Assembly: GCA_039000515.1 (NCBI GenBank)
Contig: JBCFYV010011164.1
Span: 32,789,021 to 32,853,020 of the forward strand
From: Timema cristinae
Taxonomy: Eukaryota > Arthropoda > Insecta > Phasmatodea > Timematidae
DNA: 64,000 bases
Direction of reading: 5' to 3'
Of the stretch, positions 57,704 through 64,000 are shown piece after piece; positions within the stretch are counted from its first letter, which is position 1; each line of letters opens with the position of its first letter. The position numbers and the translations under genes are program-made. The notes beneath the pieces are model-generated. The model saw nothing but the letters and a program-made list of their open reading frames with translations, was not told the origin of the DNA and did no database searches.

Positions 57704-57860
57704 ACAACATCTGGCCCCCGACAGTTAACTCATAAATGTGACAGAGTAAACACATATGTCATTAATGATAAATTTTTCGGTCATGCCGGTAATCTAACCC
57801 GGGACCCTTAGCTCAATAGGCAGACACGCTACTGATTGAGCTAACATGTCGGATATGTAC
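57704..57860 (-). mobile_element. SINE type D (separate family)
   Basis: AGACACAACATCTGGCCCCC, ATGATAAATTTTTCGGTCAT, CGGTAATCTAACCCGGGACC (B-box complement), GCTACTGATTGAGCTAACAT (A-box complement). Collinear with 45143-45303 in the same orientation. The head resembles a Lys-type tRNA (TAGCTCAATCAGTAG on the minus strand). Confidence 0.72.
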
Positions 57861-58020
57861 TGTACATCTATTTTGAAAATAACACTAAAGCTTACTTTAA
57901 CTATAATCTAAAGTGCATTAGAAAGATTACATGATTGAATTATGGAAGAAATAGCTCAATTTAATCTAAAATAATTAAGCTTTTACTCTGTGATCCCCTA
58001 TACCCATCAATTTATTTTTA

Positions 58021-58252
58021 TCACCGCATCTTACTACCCGTTCGGGTTATACTCCTATTTAATAATTACACTAATAGGTAAAGGATTAATAAGGCTCAAT
58101 TTAGTGGAAATGCACCCACATTTGCGTGAGTATGGTGTAAAACCTTTAAAGGAAAAACAACCTTAGTGCACCTGACTGGGTTTGAACCCCGACCTCCCTG
58201 TCTTCAGAAGTTTAGTCCACGCGTAAAATCACGCAGCCACCTAAGTGGGTCT
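58021..58252 (-). mobile_element. SINE type B, near full length
   Basis: Tail complement TCACCGCATCTTACTACCCG then TTCGGGTTATAC, body ACATTTGCGTGAGTATGGTG, B-box complement GACTGGGTTTGAACCCCGAC, head complement ACGCAGCCACCTAAGTGGGT. Confidence 0.9.
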
Positions 58253-59187
58253 CATCAATTTAAATCGTAGATAAACTCTAGGAGAGTTATTGGTATCCGA
58301 AAATGGAACTTATATTAATATATTAATTATTAGATCAGTTCTACCATAAGAATGGAGATCATGAGCTAATATTCTAGAGTGTAAAGATGATTTTTTTAAA
58401 TAGGATGATTATTTATTATTTATTTTCATTTCATATTAAATAAATAATTCGATTATTAAAAAAAATTCAAATAACTGTTATGAGATTAAATATCTTTTAA
58501 ATTGACTAGAATCTAACGTCTGTCAAAAGAAGAATGTAAAAAAGGTCACTTTGATACTTTTTCTAGTTCTAACTTGATTGTATATATAATTTACCCGGTT
58601 GATTAGACTTAAGATGAGCTCACAATCCCGTTATACCTTTGGGAAGAAATCAAAACATTTTATAATTTAAACCAATTGATTCTGCCAAACTTCTAACTTC
58701 ACTTTTGTGATACACCTAGTTTAAATTGACATATGGGAGGGCTGCTAGTTTTGAATTAATATTTTCAAAAATATTTAAAATATATAATTAAATATTATTT
58801 TACAAACAACTGATTAATTTTTCATGATAAGGCGTGTGCTGAGTGTGTGCTTGTTTCTAGTTTCTGTTGATTACGACATTGAAGTCCACATGGATGCGAG
58901 TAATTTTCGAAATCAAAGAATTACATAGTAATAAATTTGTTTCGAAATTGGTGACTATCACGATTATAAGGTAGCACTAATGGGATGTGTCCTATCCTGT
59001 CTCAGAAGCCACCCTTTACAAGAACATGAAAACCGGTCTCCATATAATTTTTTTTTAAAATTTTTTCTTCACTTTCCTGTTTTATCATGATTTTCTATTT
59101 TCAAATAGTTACAAGATTTTTAACATTTAAAAAAATTTTGTGTCCCAACAAATATTGGTTCACGACCCATTATACGTCTGTTGTTTT
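58253..59187. other. AT-rich stretch, nothing assigned
   Basis: No gene or repeat recognised. Confidence 0.45.
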
Positions 59188-59420
59188 TAGCAGCGCGTCT
59201 AACCACCGGGGCGGGTTATTCACATTACGTACTAGCTGCACTAATGTGTTATGGATGAAAACCGTTAATTTTTGAGGAATCGAACTTGCACCTCCGTAGA
59301 AAGAGAGTGGTAAAACATTTAGGAAAAACACCTACAGTATACCAGATCCATATTTGAGCCCCAATATTTCCGTCATTGGCAATATAGTCTATTGCGATAG
59401 TGACGCCTTAGACCATGGGT
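59188..59420 (-). mobile_element. SINE type B
   Basis: Tail complement AGCAGCGCGTCTAACCACCG, body GAAAGAGAGTGGTAAAACAT, B-box position ATCCATATTTGAGCCCCAAT, head complement GACGCCTTAGACCATGGGTG. Confidence 0.85.
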
Positions 59421-59530
59421 GCAAACTTCTGCACATACGAGTGCCAATATTTGATGTGTGCTAACGTCATGGACCGCATATTTTTTCCAGCCAATATTTA
59501 GGGATATATATTACTTACAGGTTTTGAAAC

Positions 59531-59768
59531 CCAGTTCGTAGGCTGCTTGGCCTAACGCGTTACTCTCGTGTTAGACTAGACTGCTGAAGATGGGGAGATA
59601 ACCTGGTCGGGTGCACTTAGGTTGTTTTTTCCTAAATGGTTTTCCCCTCTTCTTCTACGCAAATGTGGGTGCACATCCTTTCAATTAAACCTTCCTAGCC
59701 ATTAAGTCATTTATGTAACTAGTACATAGGCGTATAACCCAAACGGGTAGTAAGACGTGGTGCTAAAT
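59531..59768 (+). mobile_element. SINE type B/C
   Basis: Head GTAGGCTGCTTGGCCTAACG then CGTTACTCTCGTGTTAGACT, B box shortened (GATAACCTGGTCGGGTGC), body TTCTACGCAAATGTGGGTGC, tail ATAACCCAAACGGGTAGTAA then GACGTGGTGCTAAA. Confidence 0.88.
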
Positions 59769-60296
59769 AAACAAAATAAGTAACAGGTTTTGAAGTGGTC
59801 GTCAGTCAATAGAGTTTATGCGATGTATTCGCTTTCTTCATAATGGAAACAGTTCATTATCATGAGTACTTGCTTCAAAACTTGTATGCAATCCTCCTGA
59901 TAAATTCATTCAATCCAGGATATTTTTATTAAGGTACCATTACCCATTATTCCGAAAGTCAATACCATCTTGCCTGGACTGATAAAAAAGGCGTCACTTT
60001 ATACACACACACACAAATATATATATTACATAATTCCAATTGGAAAGTGCATTAATGCTCGAAAATGTCGCACTTATCGGGAAGTTAAATAACGCCAGTT
60101 TGCTCACGTTCATGAAGTCAGAGAATCGCCCATCAAACTGCTCCAAATCATGTAAACATTGGCACACAACGCTTAAAATCAATCAAATATATTTCTTCTT
60201 TCAACTGTTTGCACAAAGGAAAGCATACATAATTTCCTTTGGCGCGGGTGGAGTGTAAAACCTTTATTAGTTTTATATAGGTAGACTACCCATCTA
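59769..60296. other. Unassigned stretch
   Basis: Short (AC)n/(AT)n run at about 60001-60025. No gene. Confidence 0.45.
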
Positions 60297-60484
60297 AGGT
60301 GTCAAACTAGATAAGAGATGATTTGGTTTCGTACCAGCAGCAGTCCCTGGTTCACTTCACTTTGGCTCCTATTGTTTTTGTGTTGCTCTGAGTACAATTG
60401 CTATTAGAATTTTACGTACTATTGAATGCTCTGGCAGTACCGAAAGGAAAAGAGACCTGCCATAGTACTAGTTTGTTGACACCT
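60297..60484. mobile_element. Possible 188-bp MITE
   Basis: AGGTGTCAAACTAG at the left and the complement of CTAGTTTGTTGACACCT at the right are near-identical inverted ends. Similarity extends inward (TTTCGTACCAGCAG against the complement of CTGGCAGTACCGAAA). No clear target duplication. Confidence 0.5.
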
Positions 60485-60917
60485 GTTTATTAGCCATCAA
60501 CCGCTGTTATCAACAGATATTTCTGTTGTTTATCATTATCCGAAATGTTTAAAGGATATTATTTTAAAACCCAACCAAGCAAACTGATCAAAATTCATAT
60601 GTATACCTCGTTCATAACCTTTTGTTAATAGTTGTTTAGTTGTTTTCTCCTTTAGAAAACTTTTACCTGTAGTCCTAGTTCAGCGCAGCCCTTGTCCAGG
60701 TTACACGGATATCCCAGAAGAATAGGTAGGCGTGGTTAATAAAAATACTATTATATTTTAAAATTTAATTTATCCAAATATTGATGAAACTAATAATGTT
60801 GGTAGTGATTTATTGTTTGTTAAATGAGGTTTTATATTGTTACCATATTATCTCTAATTTATGTAAAGAGGTGCTTTTGTATGTTTGTTTATTTGTTAAT
60901 TTGTAAGTACACGTTCT

Positions 60918-61157
60918 GTAATGGCCACATGGTCTAAGGCTTCACGCTCGTGTTATACTAGATTGTTTATGACAGGGTTATTAGGGTTGGAATCCTTATC
61001 GGGTGTATTGAGGGTGGTTTTTCAAAAATTTGTTTCTACTCTCCCTCCATGCAAATGTGGGTACACTTCTTCTATAATCATCTTTACTCCTATCACTAAA
61101 GTAATTATTATTACATAAGTGTAAAATCTGAATACGTAGTAAGACGCTGTGCAAATA
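60918..61157 (+). mobile_element. SINE type B
   Basis: Head TAATGGCCACATGGTCTAAG, B box AGGGTTGGAATCCTTATCGG, body ACTCTCCCTCCATGCAAATG, tail TCTGAATACGTAGTAAGACG. Confidence 0.88.
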
Positions 61158-62640
61158 TTTTTTTATGAGTTCACGATAAACTCGAAAAATGCGGAGTTGA
61201 TTTAGAAAATATTTTTACTCATGTGTTCCTTATGCTCTTAGGATGGACATGTGCTATATATTTTCTTTTAAAATACAATTGAATTGGTGGTATTCAAATA
61301 AAATATTTTAAACCACGCAATTAAAAGTTAGATTTTTCTTTCTGTCTTACTTGCTCTCCAAAACATTTGCAAATCCAAGGAATTATAATTATTACAGAAT
61401 ACTCTTAAATTCAAGAAGAAATAATATTTTTGTTTGGTTGGTTGTGTCTTATTCACATTAGTAGGTAATTAGTGTTTCTGTGACAAAAACTGCACATATT
61501 TAACATATTTATTTGATCTTATCTTACATTTAAATGGATACATACACAAACAAACAGATGACTTCTCCCATTAAAAAACAGCCTAATATACAAAGTAGAA
61601 AAGTAAATAATCATATAAATAAAATACTATACATATTTATATGTAAGTGATATAACTTCAAGACCAATAAATTCTGTAAATGAAATAAAGAATACCTGAA
61701 AATGTGCAATTTACTTTTACCTATGGTGCTTAACTCATGATGTAAGTTACTTAAAACCCAGGAATATTAAATATTACATTCTTATCATAGGAAACCTAAA
61801 TGTATGAAATTGATTGTTTATTTACTATACAATACATAATTTTATGAGCTTGATACCTTCAAACAGTTGAACACCACTAAAAAAAACAAGATAAAATAGG
61901 TACTGTACAAAAAATGTATGAGAAATTTAAGCTAAGGAAATTACGGGGGCAGGGGGTGCATTTACCGCGTATTAACTTCACCCTTACATTATAATCCGAG
62001 TTAGGTACCTTAAACCACGTGACGAGATATGTGGCTAGTTACAAAACAATTAAACATAGAAAGGGAAAATTAATATATGTGCTCTCCGTTTACCTTGAAT
62101 TGTTCCACTATGTTATATTATTTAAGATATGGCCATAGTATAGCCAATCAAGGTAAGACTGCTGCCCGAATAATTGTACTTCAGGAAAATGAAAATGTGC
62201 ACAGACGTAGTTTTTTTTTAACTTATACACATATTTCTAGACTTACACCTGAGACTGTTAAACCAATACCACGGCTATCTCCAAAACCAAGATGATTAGC
62301 AGGCTGAAACTTGGAATAGGTCTGCGTGTTCAAAAAAACAACAACTAAGGATGTGCTCCATTTTTAATTATTTTATTTTACACTTAAATATACCTTCATC
62401 TCTGGATTTAGCTATAGTGAACATCCAGCTTTACTGTGCCTACCTAATTTGTTCCGATCCAAATACATTTCAATAAATGATAAACATTTTGTTTATAATG
62501 ATCTGTTTCCTAGGTTTTAGTGAACCTAAAAATTGAAACTTGCAAAAATAAATTCCATTAAAACATTGGAATTCTTTAAAAACAAAACTTTTATGATTGT
62601 TTGAACTTGACTTGAAGAAATCATTTCTCTGCTATGGCTA
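61158..62640. other. AT-rich stretch, nothing assigned
   Basis: No gene or repeat recognised. Confidence 0.45.
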
Positions 62641-62849
62641 TTATTTTGTTAGGGCATAGGTCAACTCAATCTATGGAATGGGAAGGGGACTAAAGGCTGA
62701 GTGCATAGATCCACTGAAACCCACCCAGTGGGATTAAGTTTCAAACCGTGGTTTCATTTTCCGTTAAGGCATGAAGGATTGTGTTTATGGACACACTACA
62801 GAACTGCTCCCGGCACTGGTTTAGCTACTAAATGTGTCACTTAAGAGGG

Positions 62850-63113
62850 AGAAGATGAAGTGTACCTCAAGAAAATGCTACAATTCATCCTTGACAACAA
62901 CTTTGAGAATAAATACTTTATCGATATGGAGAAAGAAGTTGTATCGAATTAGATATCCACGGTTCAATCCACATTTGAGGCTGTGAAAGGTGATTATAGC
63001 AATGAAACAGAAGTTAATGAAGATGACTAAGACGAGAATGAAGAAATTGTTCCGACAGCGAAAGAGTTATTGGAAAGTGTCGGAACAGTTGTAGGTTTTA
63101 TTGAATGTTTGTA
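62850..63113 (+). pseudogene. Possible pogo/Tigger transposase C-terminal relic
   Basis: One frame reads YLKKMLQFILDNNFENKYF, then MEKEVVSN-stop, TVQSTFEAVKGDYSNETEV, an acidic NEDD-stop-DENEE run and IVPTAKELLESVGTVVGFIE before a stop. Pogo/Tigger-type transposases end with an acidic stretch followed by a VPT..EAL..L..V..F.E helix, which this resembles. The DDE domain is not visible and similarity is short, so the call is tentative. Confidence 0.4.
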
Positions 63114-64000
63114 AAGTGTGTAATCGAGTGTGGAAAAAGCGGAGACTCTAAAAAAGAATATACAATTATATTCTATAAAACAGTGTTACCTAAAGAGAGC
63201 AACCAAATATAGCCCACTATTTAAATGTTTATTAGTAGTTTAAAAATAAGATTCTGTAAGTGATATTTTGTTTTGTTTGTCACTACCATTCTCACTAAAG
63301 ATCGAGGGGGGGGGGGGAATATCATTATTAGTGAATATCGGATACTATGAAACAAATATCCGAGTCCGTAAGGTTTATTATAGGTGTATTTGAGTATATA
63401 TTGATATTGTGGCTACCTTAAGCCCTGTGACTACTGTGGAGAGTTGTTTCAAAACCAAGCAACACAAAGGTGGCCTCTTTCATGAATATTTATTAAAACA
63501 CCAGGGTCCGGACCTCGTGCGTATAATTTAAATTAAATAAATTTAGAATTAAACTGCGGTAAGTTGGGAAGTGTATTTTTAAGTTCAAATAACCAAACAA
63601 TGGTAAAATTGCGTGTACCTTTGACTTTTTTTTACATCCAAAGTAAGCAAGGCACATTATACATCGTGACTACTACCTATTCAAGTAGCTATAGACCAAG
63701 AAACATAAATAGCGGAAACCTGGCATGAGCCTACGTTCTGAGGGTAGCCTTAGTTTTCCTACTACGTGTTATTGTGAGCCGGAAATATCAAACTGCTTGA
63801 TTGCTGGTGTGGGTGAATGCCATTTAAATTTTAATCTTGGTATAATATTTTGGAAAACTAGTAGATTTGCACTTCAGGAATTTATTTTTAACTATAAATA
63901 GTATAATATATATTGTGAATCTTGTGCCTTAGACTGCATGGCCAATAACCCTATAAAAAAGACATTTTTCCATACGTACTAAATGAAAACTGAGATTGCA
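63114..64000. other. Unassigned stretch
   Basis: A poly-G run at about 63306-63318. CTTAGACTGCATGGCCAATA near 63930 resembles a SINE B head complement and may mark a copy whose body is not recognisable. Confidence 0.4.

Noticed and set aside
63661..63700. Possible SINE tail (GTGACTACTACCTATTCAAG)
   Set aside because: Too diverged and too short to separate from chance.
1..64000. CRISPR arrays, operons, riboswitches or bacterial mobile elements
   Set aside because: No direct-repeat/spacer pattern and no prokaryotic gene structure; the window is eukaryotic.

Overview
This window reads as repeat-rich, intergenic (or deep intronic) nuclear DNA of an invertebrate animal, most likely an arthropod. 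The evidence is indirect: strong AT bias, no open reading frame above about 160 codons, no operon-like or prokaryotic organisation, and large numbers of tRNA-derived SINEs, LINE relics, hAT, PIF/Harbinger and Tc1-like elements and a Helitron relic. I found no intact host protein-coding gene and no convincing tRNA, rRNA or snRNA gene. Nearly every recognisable coding stretch is a broken transposon gene.

The dominant feature is a set of tRNA-derived SINEs, about 35 copies or fragments on both strands. Three different tRNA-like heads (called A, B and C here) share one 3' tail, consensus roughly CCCGAACGGGTAGTAAGACG followed by CGGTGCTAA. A copies end in an (AAT)n run. Four A copies (33076, 38687, 39617, 45419) have clear 11-15 bp target-site duplications and look recent. 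Several SINEs are nested in others. A further tRNA-like family (D, at 45.14 and 57.70 kb) lacks this tail.

Layout. 0-3.6 kb: SINE B copies, a 562-bp element with about 200-bp terminal inverted repeats (TIRs) and TA target duplication, and an 824-bp hAT element. 3.6-9.2 kb: mostly unassigned AT-rich DNA. 9.26-9.96 kb: LINE reverse transcriptase relic. 11.95-16.0 kb: a transposon cluster with a hAT element, a small PIF/Harbinger-like element and a 1.83-kb PIF/Harbinger-like element carrying a decayed MADF gene, the last inserted into a repeat whose uninterrupted paralogue lies at 32.0 kb. 16.0-18.0 kb: an inverted-repeat element and a Helitron Rep relic. 18.33-19.08 kb: a 41-bp satellite. 20.88-21.35 kb: nested SINEs. 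21.96-23.16 kb: unexplained GC-rich islands. 30.7-31.85 kb: a GC-rich decayed reading frame followed by an LTR-like promoter. 31.86-33.87 kb: tandem degenerate repeat units. 36.58-37.03 kb: an LTR with polypurine tract. 38.2-39.9 kb: AT microsatellite and SINE cluster. 46.2-47.5 kb: a second, different LINE reverse transcriptase relic. 52-61 kb: more SINEs, including one split by a 112-bp mariner-type MITE. 62.85-63.1 kb: a possible pogo/Tigger transposase relic.

The elements do not form a pathway. What ties them together is insertion history: younger SINEs and MITEs interrupt older SINEs and repeats, which gives relative ages. Family names rest on motif recognition by eye, without any database search.
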